64,000 nucleotides of DNA from Robertmurraya dakarensis. Lineage in GTDB: Bacteria > Bacillota > Bacilli > Bacillales > Cytobacillaceae. The stretch lies in NCBI RefSeq assembly GCF_900156875.1, contig NZ_LT707409.1:1037789-1101788 (forward strand). The letters are read 5' to 3'. Made by a program: the position numbers and the translations under genes. The notes under the pieces were generated by a model. That model was not told where the DNA came from and did not search any database. It was given only the letters and a program-made list of their open reading frames with translations. Position 1 is the stretch's first letter; each line of letters begins with the position of its first letter. Below are positions 26,790-35,900 of this stretch, in pieces.

Positions 26790-27731
26790 TTGTTTGCAGA
26801 CATAAATAAACAACTGCAAGATGTAAAAGAAAATTTGCGAAAGAAAAAGAAGTATGAAGAGCATGTACAACGTGCAACAGCCGTTCTATTGGAGGAGAGA
26901 CAGAAACGAGATCAATTGAAAACAATATTAACAAAAGAAAAAGAAGATGTTGCAAGACTGGAAGGATTCTCTTTAACGAATATCTTTTATACATTGATAG
27001 GCAAAAAGCTAGAAAAACTAGATCAGGAACAGCAAGAGGTTTTATCAGCAAAATTAAAGTATAAGGAAGCGCTTCAAACCATTGAAGATCTAGAGGGGGA
27101 GATACGAGAGTATAAAGAAAAACTTGTGCTTGTCGTTGATGCAGACCATCAATATAAACAATTGCTTCAAAAAAAGGAGCTTTTGATTCACGATACTCAA
27201 TCTCCTTGGAGTGAAGAGCTTTTTGAGATCACCGAAAAAGAAGCTGAAATCTTTTCAAATATTGAGGAATACAACGAAGCGATTACAGCTGGGGAAGAGG
27301 CCGTAGAAATGCTTGATCTAGCCATTAAATCATTGGACTCTGCTAAAGGATGGTCTACATTTGATATGATTGGCGGCGGGATGATCTCAACAGCCATTAA
27401 GCATAGTCATCTTGATGATGCAGAAGAACATATTCATCAAGCACAAAAAGGATTGCGGCATTTTCAAGAGGAATTAGCCGATATAGAAAATCATTATAAT
27501 GGAAATTTAGACATTGGAGCAGTGCTAACCTTTGCAGATTATTTCTTTGATGGAATTATCTTTGATTGGTTCGTTCATGGCAAAATTGCCGATTGCTACG
27601 ATCAAACGTTCCAAACGAAAGAAGATGTAGCGGCACTGTTATCGAAATTAGCACATCAGAAAAAGAGTTTACAAGATGAGCTTGCATTGATAAAGAATAA
27701 AAGAACGGAAATATTGGAATCCGCAAGATAA
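26790..27731 (+). CDS. Coiled-coil protein of unknown function
   Basis: A 313-residue, charged, predominantly helical protein. Residues 1-120 are strongly coiled-coil (runs of Lys/Glu with heptad Leu/Ile), followed by a glycine-rich central block GWSTFDMIGGGMISTAIKH (about residues 190-210) and a second helical stretch after residue 215. No signal peptide or membrane span. The block around GGGMIS with following HLDDAEEHIHQAQ is a recurrent pattern in uncharacterised Bacillus proteins, but I cannot name a domain. The start is TTG 26790, supported by gggggagagga; the gene follows the HxlR gene by 29 bp in the same direction and may be co-transcribed. Confidence 0.7.
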   Translation: MFADINKQLQDVKENLRKKKKYEEHVQRATAVLLEERQKRDQLKTILTKEKEDVARLEGFSLTNIFYTLIGKKLEKLDQEQQEVLSAKLKYKEALQTIEDLEGEIREYKEKLVLVVDADHQYKQLLQKKELLIHDTQSPWSEELFEITEKEAEIFSNIEEYNEAITAGEEAVEMLDLAIKSLDSAKGWSTFDMIGGGMISTAIKHSHLDDAEEHIHQAQKGLRHFQEELADIENHYNGNLDIGAVLTFADYFFDGIIFDWFVHGKIADCYDQTFQTKEDVAALLSKLAHQKKSLQDELALIKNKRTEILESAR

Positions 27732-27826
27732 ATCTAGCGGGAAACAGTCTCTTTGTCCAAGCAGTATTATTATTAAAACATAAGTTAGTAAAACAGTAGA
27801 TCTCAATAAAGAAAGGAGGGTTTTAG

Positions 27827-28057
27827 TTGCCCGTTTTTATCGGGAAAGTTTATATTGGTTCTATAGAAGGCGGAACGGTACAATTTGGTGATACGAAATA
27901 TCATTCCCCTAAAAGCAGTACAGACTCGGTTAATGGTTCGGGGGCAGCAAATAACGGAGGTTTTGTGATTACAAATAATGGAATGAGTACAATCAATGAT
28001 TTTGGCACCGTTTTTGCCGACCAGCCGCCAGCTAATGGACAAACCTTAATTGATTAA
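27827..28057 (+). CDS. GerPA/GerPF-family spore germination protein
   Basis: A 76-residue protein of the GerPA/GerPF family, small proteins needed for germinant access through the spore coat. The pattern of a short strand (FIGKVYIGSIEGGTVQFGD), an SPKSS turn, the GSGAANNGGF repeat and TNNGMSTINDFGTVFADQ follows the family closely. The start is TTG 27827 behind the very strong gaaaggaggg; no ATG lies upstream. In most sporeformers these genes form a gerPABCDEF cluster; here the gene is alone and likely a paralogue. Confidence 0.8.
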   Translation: MPVFIGKVYIGSIEGGTVQFGDTKYHSPKSSTDSVNGSGAANNGGFVITNNGMSTINDFGTVFADQPPANGQTLID

Positions 28058-28098
28058 AGAATTTTATTAGCATCTATTATTGTATTGAATTTTGTTAT

Positions 28099-28136
28099 AG
28101 GCGTTTCTCCCGAATTAGGGGAACACGCCTTTTTTA
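28099..28136 (+). terminator. Terminator of the gerP-like gene
   Basis: aggcgtttctccc (28099-28111) against ggggaacacgcct (28118-28130), then ttttta. Confidence 0.8.
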
Positions 28137-28273
28137 TTTTTAAAATGATTATGGATCGTTTGATTTTGGGATACTGAATAAAATGCTATGATGAATTTGG
28201 AACAAGAATTCTCATGAGATTGTTAAATTAGGGTTCTATACAAGAAATGGTAAATGCTGAGGAGGAAAATAGG

Positions 28274-28657
28274 ATGAAAATCATTGTAACCAGTTTATTC
28301 GTAGAAGATCAAGATAAGGCACTGAAGTTTTATTCAGAAACCCTGGGTTTTGTTAAAAAGCATGATGTTCCCACAGGAGAATACAGGTGGATAACACTTG
28401 TTTCTCCCGAAGAACAAGGAGGGACCGAGCTTCTGCTTGAACCCAATAACCATCCAGCCGCCAAAGAGTATCAGAAGAAGATATATGATGAAGGCATCCC
28501 AGCAACAATGTTTGGCGTAGCAGATGTTCACAAAGAGTACGAAAGATTATTGAAACACGGCGTAAAATTCACAATGGAGCCGACGAAAATGGGTGACATT
28601 ACGTTAGCTGTCTTCGATGATACATGCGGTAACCTTATTCAGATAGCGCAGCAGTAA
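28274..28657 (+). CDS. VOC (glyoxalase/bleomycin-resistance) family protein
   Basis: A 127-residue vicinal-oxygen-chelate fold protein: VTSLFVEDQDKALKFYSETLGF starts the first beta-alpha-beta-beta-beta unit, and ITLAVFDDTCGNLIQIAQ closes the second, placing the usual metal-ligand positions at the N-terminal strand and the last strand (Asp/Glu-type in this case). Substrate cannot be inferred; members include lyases, dioxygenases and drug-binding proteins. ATG 28274 is preferred to 28247 because gaggaggaaa lies just upstream. It is followed by a terminator and appears to be a single-gene unit. Confidence 0.85.
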   Translation: MKIIVTSLFVEDQDKALKFYSETLGFVKKHDVPTGEYRWITLVSPEEQGGTELLLEPNNHPAAKEYQKKIYDEGIPATMFGVADVHKEYERLLKHGVKFTMEPTKMGDITLAVFDDTCGNLIQIAQQ

Positions 28658-28694
28658 AACTATCTTGGATTAAACTAAATTGAATATACATTCC

Positions 28695-28730
28695 AAAAAA
28701 CGCATGATAGAAAAATGTCATGTGTTTTTT
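28695..28730 (+). terminator. Terminator after the VOC gene
   Basis: aaaaaacgcatga (28695-28707) with tcatgtgtttttt (28718-28730). The rest of the 333-bp gap to 28990 is AT-rich and holds nothing else I recognise. Confidence 0.75.
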
Positions 28731-28990
28731 GCTGTTGAATATAATAAATCTGATAATGAGCAAAAAGAGAAGAGTAGAATATTACATAAACGATTCGGGC
28801 CCTATCTTTAATAAGGATCTAATTCTTATTGAAAATATGAAACAACCAGAAACTTAATAAGCAAAATATGGAAAGTTTTCTATTATATTTTTGTAAAGGT
28901 TATGAATAGTCATAATATTTGAAATATTTGTCCATATAGATTAATATAGGTTTAGTGGTAAAATATAACTTTTGAAAAGGGGTATGTTAT

Positions 28991-30415
28991 ATGCGTAACA
29001 GGTTACAACATTTTATTAATGGTGAATGGGTAGATTCAACTGGGTCAAAGACAATTGAAGTAATTAACCCGGCTACTGAAGAAGTTATTGGTCGAATTAG
29101 CGATGGAACACAAGAAGATCTTGATAAGGCAGTTGCAGCAGCACGTGCAGCGTTTCCTTCATTCTCACAAACATCAAAAGAAGAACGGATTGCAATGTTA
29201 AATCGAATTGCTGATGAATATGAAAAACGAAAAGACGAAATCGTTGAAGTCATTACACAAGAATTGGGATCCCCACTCTCAATAAGTGAGCAAACTCACT
29301 ATAACTTAGGCTTAGCTCATTACCGTCAAGCGGCAGTAGAGTTAGAAAACTTCGAATTCACAGAGAAACGAGGCGGCGCGGTCGTTCGTAAAGAACCAAT
29401 TGGTGTAAGCGGTCTTATTACACCTTGGAACTTCCCAACTAATCAGACATCTACGAAACTTGCAAGTGCTTTCGCAGCTGGATGTACGGTAGTTTTAAAA
29501 CCATCTGAACTTACACCATTTGCAGCGATTCTACTTGCAGAGATTTTCCAAGCCGCTGGTGTACCAAAAGGCGTCTTTAATCTTGTGAATGGTTATGGTG
29601 AAGTAGTTGGAAACGGAATCAGTTCTCACCCAGATATTGATTTTGTATCATTTACTGGTTCAGGTGCAGTCGGTCAAAAAATCACCGAAAATGCTGCAAA
29701 AACGATTAAAAGAGTGGCGCTCGAACTTGGAGGTAAATCCCCGCTTGTTGTACTCGATGACGCCGATATGAGTAAAGCAGCGCAAATTGCGATTTCTAAT
29801 GTTGTATTTAACTCTGGCCAAGTATGTGTAGCAGCTACACGGACACTTGTTCCAAAATCTAAACACGATGAATTCATTGCAGCTGTTAAGGCAATCTTGC
29901 CTAACATTGCGTATGGTGATCCACAAGATAAGAAAAATGTCTTTGGACCACTTGTTTCGGAAAAACAATACAACCGCGTTCAAGGTTATATCCAGAAAGG
30001 ATTAGAAGAAGGGGCAACACTAGTCTATGGTGGACCAGGTAAACCAGAAGGACTTGAAAAAGGATACTATGTAAAGCCAACTGTGTTTGCTAATGTAAAG
30101 AATGATATGACAATTGCTCAAGAAGAAATCTTTGGGCCAGTTATGTCAATCATTACTTACGAAGACCTTGATGAGGCAATTGAAATCGCTAACGATACCG
30201 TGTATGGATTAGCAGGATATGTAGTGGGAGAGGACAGCGAAAAAGTTCAGAAAGTTGCAAATTCTATCCGCGCCGGTCATATTACGGTTAATAACGCTTC
30301 CATGGAATTCTCTGCACCATTTGGCGGCTATAAACAATCCGGAAACGGCCGCGAGTGGGGAAGCTACGGTATTGAGGAATACCTAGAAGTGAAATCCATT
30401 GTTGGTATTGGATAA
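28991..30415 (+). CDS. NAD(P)-dependent aldehyde dehydrogenase
   Basis: A 474-residue aldehyde dehydrogenase of the classical superfamily, oxidising an aldehyde to its acid in the cytoplasm. Visible are the cofactor-binding TPWNFP and FTGSGAVGQ, the general-base Glu in ALELGGKSP (about residue 249), and the catalytic Cys in [11 protein letters not shown] (about residue 283), plus [15 protein letters not shown] near the end. The length matches. It stands alone between terminators; the substrate class cannot be read from the sequence, although broad-range aldehydes are usual for this subgroup. aaaagggg precedes ATG 28991. Confidence 0.93.
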   Translation: MRNRLQHFINGEWVDSTGSKTIEVINPATEEVIGRISDGTQEDLDKAVAAARAAFPSFSQTSKEERIAMLNRIADEYEKRKDEIVEVITQELGSPLSISEQTHYNLGLAHYRQAAVELENFEFTEKRGGAVVRKEPIGVSGLITPWNFPTNQTSTKLASAFAAGCTVVLKPSELTPFAAILLAEIFQAAGVPKGVFNLVNGYGEVVGNGISSHPDIDFVSFTGSGAVGQKITENAAKTIKRVALELGGKSPLVVLDDADMSKAAQIAISNVVFNSGQVCVAATRTLVPKSKHDEFIAAVKAILPNIAYGDPQDKKNVFGPLVSEKQYNRVQGYIQKGLEEGATLVYGGPGKPEGLEKGYYVKPTVFANVKNDMTIAQEEIFGPVMSIITYEDLDEAIEIANDTVYGLAGYVVGEDSEKVQKVANSIRAGHITVNNASMEFSAPFGGYKQSGNGREWGSYGIEEYLEVKSIVGIG

Positions 30416-30435
30416 TAATCATTAAGAAACATACA

Positions 30436-30487
30436 AAAGGACTGCCAGGAATTAGAGAGAAACTGATTCTTGGCAGTCCTTTTTTTG
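30436..30487 (+). terminator. Terminator of the aldehyde dehydrogenase gene
   Basis: aaaggactgcca (30436-30447) pairs with tggcagtccttt (30471-30482), then a run of T. Confidence 0.9.
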
Positions 30488-30533
30488 TTGCAAAAAGTAC
30501 CTGGTTTGTATGTAGGTCTTAACAATAGGATAA

Positions 30534-30674
30534 CTAGTTAACAAGCTCTTTTTCTTTATTGGCCAAACAAGAACATGTTTTGCATTTCTTGCATTGATCT
30601 TGTTTTAATTTTGGCTGTTCTTTAAGGGTGAACTCAATAGATTTCATCTTGTTTTTGCTTTCTGTATGTATCAT
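30534..30674 (-). CDS. 46-residue Cys-cluster protein downstream of tatC
   Basis: A short open frame, start ATG 30674, stop 30534, with a strong ribosome binding site (gaggaggaa) seven bases ahead. The product is lysine-rich and holds a compact cluster CKKCKTCSC, suggesting metal or cluster binding. It lies 38 bp after tatC on the same strand and no terminator separates them, so it could be the fourth gene of the phoX-tatA-tatC operon. I do not recognise the family. Confidence 0.6.
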   Translation of the reverse strand: MIHTESKNKMKSIEFTLKEQPKLKQDQCKKCKTCSCLANKEKELVN

Positions 30675-30712
30675 AAAAATTCCTCCTCGCGTTATACGGC
30701 AGTAAGTACAGT

Positions 30713-31447
30713 TTAAGAATGGTAAACCATGTTTTCCTCCACATTTTCTCTTTTTCGAAAAACGAATTTACTTAAGGTTATACTTAATTCGTAAAGCAGT
30801 AATAAGGGAATGATTACTAGAATATCAGAAATAAAATCTGGTGGTGTAATGAGTATGGATACCACGATTAACGAAAAATAAGAAATTTTCCTCATCTTCA
30901 CTAGTTTATGTGGATCGATGATTCCTAGTTTCGTCAAAAACATGATCACTGCTGGCATTTCAAATAAAAACCCAAAAGGCAGGGTAAGATTCAACATGAA
31001 TCTGAAATATTTCTCAGCTGTAAAGAATGCTTCAAAAGTATTTCCTGCCAGATTTTCTAAAAAGGAAAGTACGATAGGAAATAAAATAAAGTACCCGAAA
31101 GCAATCCCAAATAAAAATAGAAGAAAAATTCCGGGAATAAAGGCAAAAGTTACTTTTACTTCTGTTCCTGTTAAAGCCGGTTTAACAAACTTCCATACCT
31201 GATAGGCGGCAATCGGAAGGGTGACCGCAATCGCCATTACTCCAGATATCATCATATAAATCCAAATAATCTCACTAGGTCCTAATAGAGCCAGTTTGCT
31301 ATCTAAACCACGTACAAGAAAAAGATAAATTTCTTGTACAAAAACAAAAGCTATAATAAAAGCTGCCACGAATGAAATGACCGTAATAATAATTCTTTTT
31401 CTCAGCTCATCTAAATGCTCCATTAAATTCATTTCTGTCTGATCCAT
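30713..31447 (-). CDS. tatC: Sec-independent translocase TatC
   Basis: A 244-residue protein with six membrane spans that binds twin-arginine signal peptides and exports folded proteins with TatA. The cytoplasmic N-terminus MNLMEHLDELRKRI has the conserved LxELRxR, and F-P-G-[IL]F appears as FAFIPGIFLLFLFGIAFGYF; the glutamate of FLFEMP and DPHKLVKMRKISY are also typical. ggagttcaga precedes ATG 31447. It follows tatA by 70 bp with a hairpin in between. Together with the upstream PhoX-like Tat substrate it parallels the phoD-tatAd-tatCd locus of Bacillus subtilis. Confidence 0.95.
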   Translation of the reverse strand: MDQTEMNLMEHLDELRKRIIITVISFVAAFIIAFVFVQEIYLFLVRGLDSKLALLGPSEIIWIYMMISGVMAIAVTLPIAAYQVWKFVKPALTGTEVKVTFAFIPGIFLLFLFGIAFGYFILFPIVLSFLENLAGNTFEAFFTAEKYFRFMLNLTLPFGFLFEMPAVIMFLTKLGIIDPHKLVKMRKISYFSLIVVSILITPPDFISDILVIIPLLLLYELSITLSKFVFRKRENVEENMVYHS

Positions 31448-31470
31448 TTCTGAACTCCTTTTTACAAAGA

Positions 31471-31506
31471 AAGATGTAAGTAGGATGAGATCCTAGCCTA
31501 CATCTT
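31471..31506 (-). promoter_or_regulatory. Intercistronic hairpin between tatA and tatC
   Basis: A two-part stem: aagatgta (31471-31478) with tacatctt (31499-31506), and taggatga-type inner pair tagga (31481-31485) with tccta (31491-31495). A short U-rich tail follows on the transcript. It could act as a partial terminator or RNA-processing site that lowers tatC relative to tatA; inference. Confidence 0.5.
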
Positions 31507-31517
31507 TTAAAATATGT

Positions 31518-31745
31518 CTAACTTCCAGTTTTTTCAGACTTCTCTATCGTTACTACATTTTTCATATGCTCCGGTGAGTTATTTTCTTCCTTATCATTGC
31601 TCATCAAGTCATTCGTCGCTTTCTTAAATTCCTTTAATGTGTTTCCAAAAGCGCGTCCAATCTCAGGTAATTTGGATGGACCGAAAATAATTAACGCGAT
31701 GACGAGAATTAAGATAAGACCCGGTACACCAATATTGGATAACAT
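31518..31745 (-). CDS. tatA: Twin-arginine translocase subunit TatA
   Basis: A 75-residue protein with one N-terminal membrane span ([17 protein letters not shown]), the [14 protein letters not shown] hinge, then an amphipathic helix ([12 protein letters not shown]) and a charged tail. This is the TatA/E form that oligomerises into the export pore; in Gram-positives a single TatA works with TatC without TatB. The phenylalanine-glycine before the hinge and the Pro are conserved. ggaggg lies just ahead of ATG 31745. Gene spacing to the upstream phoX-like stop is 30 bp. Confidence 0.93.
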   Translation of the reverse strand: MLSNIGVPGLILILVIALIIFGPSKLPEIGRAFGNTLKEFKKATNDLMSNDKEENNSPEHMKNVVTIEKSEKTGS

Positions 31746-31775
31746 TTATTTTCCCTCCTAGGAGCTAATTCATTA

Positions 31776-33221
31776 TTATAAAATCGGCATTCCGTGACGT
31801 TCTAGAGCAGCTGCTTCCAAGATAGACATACCTTGTTCTTCAGCAAAAGCCGTTAGTTTCCCAGATGCAACAGGAGCCAGTCCAGCTGGCGGTGCAGCAT
31901 GGTTCATTGCACGTCTGCGAGTAGAATTATGTCTTGCAAACGGCCCCCAAATCGCAAATGTAATACCAGGTGTTTGCATATTTACAAAGAACGTTTTTCC
32001 ATCCGGAGAGAAGGTAGGTCCGGCAAATTCAGAACCATTCATTTTATTTTCAGCAAAGGTATATACATTTCCCTCCGGTGTTAATCCGACAATTCGATCA
32101 TTTCCACCGCCATCTTCTGCGATCCAGAGATCACCCCAAGGAGTGATGGTAATATTATCTGGCATTTCTAAATCATTTTTGTCAGTAGACTCATAGAATA
32201 GTTCTAATGTATTAGTAGAAGGCGTGTAACGATACACACGACCGAGATTTTTAGAACCCGCGCTTGTATCATCAAACCAGAAAGTACCTTCAGAGAAATA
32301 TGCTCCTTCTAGGCGGCTAAATTGGATACAGCCTAAATCTTTTGCATCCTGCTGCGCTCGTTCAGGGTTTACTTTTTTCCAAACTACGCCAAACGTTTGG
32401 CCGGTATGGAACTGGCTTGCTTTATTGCTTGGTAATTCCTCAATTGCCAGGGCTTCAAGTGTTCCTCCTTTTTGAAGCGATCCAAGTGTTTGGCTGCGAT
32501 CATTAGGAGTAAATCGATATAAGAAGCTTGGGCTGGCATCTTCTGTTAAGTACCAAATTCCTGTTGAAGGATCAACATGTCCAGCTTCATGAGAGAAGTA
32601 ACCCATATCACGTATAGGTGTTTTAGACATTTCATTTTCAGGATCTAAAGGATTTACTTCAAATACAAAACCATGTCCCATATTTCGAGTTTCTTCCATT
32701 GTTAACCAAGTACCCCAAGTCGTTGCGCCGCCAGCACAGTTACGGATTGTTCCTGAACTTGATACATAATGATCAACAAGCTCTCTATCTGGTCCCACTA
32801 TCAACGTAGTAGTACCGCCGGCAGCACCATTGCTCCAAGGGTTTTTTCCGTTAACCGGATGATCAGAGTTTGTACTATTTTCATGATTTCTGACAAGGAT
32901 TGTCGTATTTTTTTCACCTTGAAATGCCGCCATTCCGTCATGCATTGCAGGAACTTTGTCACCGTTTGACATAAGATCTCCTGTTTGAGATAGCATTTTG
33001 TAATGAAACCCTCTTGGCAGATCAAGAATTCCATTCGGATCCTTTACGAGAGGTCCAAAACCTCCAAATCCACTAACAGGATTATCTTTCGGAGATGCAA
33101 AGCTTTTCGTAGCTCCAGCAAGAGAATAAACCCCTGTTGTCCCGAGTGTTAACGCCAATGTACTCATGCTGCCAACCTTTAAAAAATCACGTCTGTTCAT
33201 ACCATTACTACTAGATTTCAT
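31776..33221 (-). CDS. phoX: PhoX-family (DUF839) Tat-exported phosphatase
   Basis: A 481-residue secreted protein. The signal peptide has a textbook Tat motif, NRRDFLKVGSM (Arg10-Arg11), followed by a hydrophobic stretch and an Ala-X-Ala-like SFA site. The mature part matches DUF839/PhoX: RNHENSTNSDHPVNG, AGGATTWGTWLTMEETRN, YFSHEAGHVDPSTG and PDNITITPWGDLWIAEDGGG, the loops that in PhoX enzymes bind calcium and iron at a beta-propeller centre. PhoX removes phosphate from organic phosphomonoesters outside the cell. It is shorter than the roughly 600-residue Gram-negative PhoX. First gene of an operon with tatA and tatC; a Pho-box-like array lies upstream, implying induction in phosphate starvation. 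Confidence 0.85.
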   Translation of the reverse strand: MKSSSNGMNRRDFLKVGSMSTLALTLGTTGVYSLAGATKSFASPKDNPVSGFGGFGPLVKDPNGILDLPRGFHYKMLSQTGDLMSNGDKVPAMHDGMAAFQGEKNTTILVRNHENSTNSDHPVNGKNPWSNGAAGGTTTLIVGPDRELVDHYVSSSGTIRNCAGGATTWGTWLTMEETRNMGHGFVFEVNPLDPENEMSKTPIRDMGYFSHEAGHVDPSTGIWYLTEDASPSFLYRFTPNDRSQTLGSLQKGGTLEALAIEELPSNKASQFHTGQTFGVVWKKVNPERAQQDAKDLGCIQFSRLEGAYFSEGTFWFDDTSAGSKNLGRVYRYTPSTNTLELFYESTDKNDLEMPDNITITPWGDLWIAEDGGGNDRIVGLTPEGNVYTFAENKMNGSEFAGPTFSPDGKTFFVNMQTPGITFAIWGPFARHNSTRRRAMNHAAPPAGLAPVASGKLTAFAEEQGMSILEAAALERHGMPIL

Positions 33222-33283
33222 CTACATTCCCTCCAACTATTTTTGAGGTTGCCACTATTGTTAGCGAACTCTAGTAATAAAGG

Positions 33284-33322
33284 TAACAATTTAACTTAAA
33301 TGCACTGTTAAGAAATTGTATA
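33284..33322 (-). promoter_or_regulatory. Candidate PhoP binding site (four 11-bp-spaced boxes)
   Basis: Read on the minus strand: tataca (33317-33322), ttaaca (33306-33311), tttaag (33295-33300) and ttgtta (33284-33289), each start exactly 11 bp from the next. Bacillus PhoP binds direct repeats of a TT(A/T/C)A(C/T)A hexamer at this spacing. Two boxes match well, two are weaker. The remaining parts of 33222-33734 are AT-rich with no other site identified. Confidence 0.65.
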
Positions 33323-33734
33323 TTTCTCCCGTTTATTGAAAAACAAACCAATAGTCTTGTTCAATTGTTATCAAAACGGCTCGAAATGTAACGTAAGTAG
33401 TATGAATATGATAAAAAATGAAGATTATTTGAACAATTTGAAGAATGATTGCTATCTTTTAGCAATAAATACCTACAAAAAATATTAAGTTTTTTAAATG
33501 TTTGTAAAGGGCTTGTGTAACCTAAGACGAGAAGCTAAAAAAAGGAAGGGGTTTTACTAAAAAAATTTGTTATTCCTATTATGCCCATTAGAATTATATA
33601 GTTTGGACACAAAAGAAATGTTATCCTATAATAACATTATAAAAAGGATTTCAAGTGTATATTACTACCAAAAAAGTATGTTTAACGATGAAATCACTAA
33701 CATTAGTATCAACCAGTGAAAGGGGATAACAACC

Positions 33735-34709
33735 ATGAAAAAAGTATTTGTAGCAGGAAAAATCCCGGAAATAGGCTTAAAAATGCTTCAAAAAGAATTT
33801 CATGTAGAAGTGTATGACAAAGAAGAACTAATCAGTGAAGCGGAATTAAGAGAAAGAGTTAAAGACAAAGATGCTTTACTAAGTTTACTATCTACTCCTG
33901 TAAATAAGGAAACCATTGACAATGCCAAGAATTTGAAAATCATTGCGAACTTTGGAGCAGGATTTAATAATATTGATATTAATTATGCTGGAGATAAGGG
34001 GATTCCCGTCACAAATACTCCACAAGTTTCTACTGCAGCAACAGCTGATTTAACTTTTGCATTGGTACTATCAGTTGCCAGAAGAATTGCAGAAGGAGAC
34101 CAATTATGCCGAACAAAAGGCTTTAATGGCTGGGCACCATTATTTTTCCTTGGAAGAGAAGTTAGCGGAAAAAAATTAGGAATTGTTGGTCTTGGAAATA
34201 TCGGAAAAGCAGTTGCACAGCGGGCAAAAGGATTTGAAATGGAAATTCTCTATACTGGTAACACACGAAAGTCTCCCGAGGTTGAAAAAGAGTTAAACGC
34301 TACTTTTGTATCTTTTGAGGAACTGCTGCAGCAATCTGATTTCATAACGATTAATTGTGCTTATACTCCTGAGTCGAAACATATGTTCAGCACAGAACAA
34401 TTCAAGATGATGAAACCAACCTCTTATCTAGTGAACGCTGCCAGAGGACCAATTGTCGATGAACAAGCGTTAGTAGAAGCGTTGAAAGCAAAAGAAATTG
34501 AAGGAGCTGCCCTGGACGTATTTGAATTTGAACCAAAAATTACAGACGAATTAAAGTCCATGGATAATGTTGTTCTTACTCCTCATATTGGGAATGCAAC
34601 AATTGAAACAAGAGACGCAATGGCTGAAATGGCTGTTCAAAATATTATCAGCGTGTTGAATGGAAAGGAAGCAATCAATCCAGTTAATAAGGTAGCGGTC
34701 ACAGTCTAA
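33735..34709 (+). CDS. D-2-hydroxyacid dehydrogenase family protein
   Basis: A 324-residue NAD(P)-dependent D-isomer-specific 2-hydroxyacid dehydrogenase, of the glyoxylate/hydroxypyruvate reductase or phosphoglycerate-dehydrogenase-like group. The Rossmann motif GIVGLGNIGKAVAQRAKGF (residues 154-172) and the catalytic set are visible: Arg in NAARGPIVDE (about residue 238), Glu in DVFEFEP and His in VVLTPHIGNAT (about residue 285). No regulatory ACT domain is present, which argues against SerA proper. The exact 2-oxoacid is unknown. A gaaaggggataac ribosome binding site precedes ATG 33735. Confidence 0.9.
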   Translation: MKKVFVAGKIPEIGLKMLQKEFHVEVYDKEELISEAELRERVKDKDALLSLLSTPVNKETIDNAKNLKIIANFGAGFNNIDINYAGDKGIPVTNTPQVSTAATADLTFALVLSVARRIAEGDQLCRTKGFNGWAPLFFLGREVSGKKLGIVGLGNIGKAVAQRAKGFEMEILYTGNTRKSPEVEKELNATFVSFEELLQQSDFITINCAYTPESKHMFSTEQFKMMKPTSYLVNAARGPIVDEQALVEALKAKEIEGAALDVFEFEPKITDELKSMDNVVLTPHIGNATIETRDAMAEMAVQNIISVLNGKEAINPVNKVAVTV

Positions 34710-34718
34710 CAATTCAGC

Positions 34719-34755
34719 GCTTGTCCTGGGATAAAGCAGGACAAGCCTTTTTTTG
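34719..34755 (+). terminator. Terminator of the hydroxyacid dehydrogenase gene
   Basis: gcttgtcct (34719-34727) pairs with aggacaagc (34738-34746), then seven T. Confidence 0.92.
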
Positions 34756-34862
34756 AATCTATTTTTTTGAATATTCACATCTTTTCTTGCAAATTTACCT
34801 TAAGGCGATATACTTACAGTTAGGACATGATTTATTACATAAGTATAGAAAGGATGAGTGTT

Positions 34863-35669
34863 GTGACATTCCAAAAAGTTGCTTCCATTTGGAGATACCC
34901 TGTAAAGTCAATGATGGGCGAGGAATTAAACGCATGCGTCATTACGGATAAAGGGTTAGCAGGAGACAGGGCCTATGGTGTAATTGATCAAGAAACAGGG
35001 AAACTTGCTAATGCAAAAAATCCTAAGAAATGGCCCAATATGTTTCAGTATCAGGCAGCATTTATAGACACGCCGCAGGAGGATGCCGCAATACCACCAG
35101 TAAGAATTACTACCCCGGATGGAAGGATGATAAGAAGTACAGACGAGAATAAAAATAACATGCTTTCCGCAAGCTTTCATCGAAATGTCTATTTGTCTAC
35201 TCCATCATTTGAAGATGTACAGTTTGAAGGATACATCCCCGAAGAAATTGAAGAACTTGACGACAAAGGCTCAATTTTCACAAGAACCTCACCTAAAAAC
35301 ACTTTCTTTGACATAGACATGGTTCATATTATTACAACCTCAACAATTAATTACTTAAGAAAACTAGCGCCCGAAAGCAGAATAGAGGCACGCCGATTCA
35401 GACCCAATTTGATCCTTGAAGTACCGGATACGGAAGGTTTTATAGAAAATGATTGGGTGGGAAAAACCCTAAAGATAGGTGATGTGAAACTCAAAATCTC
35501 TCAAGAAACGAAACGCTGCGTGATGACAACATTAAATCAAGGCGACCTTCCAAAAGACCCCAATGTTTTAAGATCTATTGTGAGGAATAACGCTGGAAGC
35601 TTTGGTGTCTATGCTTCCGTCGTAAAACCGGGAAAAGTGAGTATCGGGGACAGGATCGAAATAGAATAG
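34863..35669 (+). CDS. MOSC-domain (molybdenum cofactor) protein
   Basis: A 268-residue protein with an N-terminal MOSC_N beta-barrel (WRYPVKSMMGEELNACVITDKGLAGDRAYGVID) and a C-terminal MOSC domain (RRFRPNLILE, then ETKRCVMTTLNQGD with the conserved cysteine thought to bind molybdenum cofactor, and FGVYASVVKPGKVSIGD). Relatives include YcbX and mARC N-hydroxylamine reductase components; no redox partner is adjacent. GTG 34863 is chosen because aaagga lies eight bases upstream, whereas upstream ATGs at 34827 and 34854 are poorly placed. Confidence 0.88.
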   Translation: MTFQKVASIWRYPVKSMMGEELNACVITDKGLAGDRAYGVIDQETGKLANAKNPKKWPNMFQYQAAFIDTPQEDAAIPPVRITTPDGRMIRSTDENKNNMLSASFHRNVYLSTPSFEDVQFEGYIPEEIEELDDKGSIFTRTSPKNTFFDIDMVHIITTSTINYLRKLAPESRIEARRFRPNLILEVPDTEGFIENDWVGKTLKIGDVKLKISQETKRCVMTTLNQGDLPKDPNVLRSIVRNNAGSFGVYASVVKPGKVSIGDRIEIE

Positions 35670-35682
35670 AAAAGCTGTTCTT

Positions 35683-35713
35683 AATTCATGAGTGTTCTCA
35701 TGAATTTTTTTGT
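35683..35713 (+). terminator. Terminator of the MOSC gene
   Basis: aattcatgag (35683-35692) pairs with ctcatgaatt (35698-35707), followed by T6. Confidence 0.88.
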
Positions 35714-35900
35714 ATTCATAAAAAAATTGTTTTAAAGCGATTTTACGTAATCCAATTCCTGTAAAAATATGTTATGATTTTATTATTATTTGAATGTACA
35801 AGGTAATTCACGTTCAAGAAATAATGAAGTATTATCAAAAAAAGAGCCGTTGTATTTGATGTGCATCGCGTCTTTTGTCGTGTCCAAGGAGGTTAACAAT

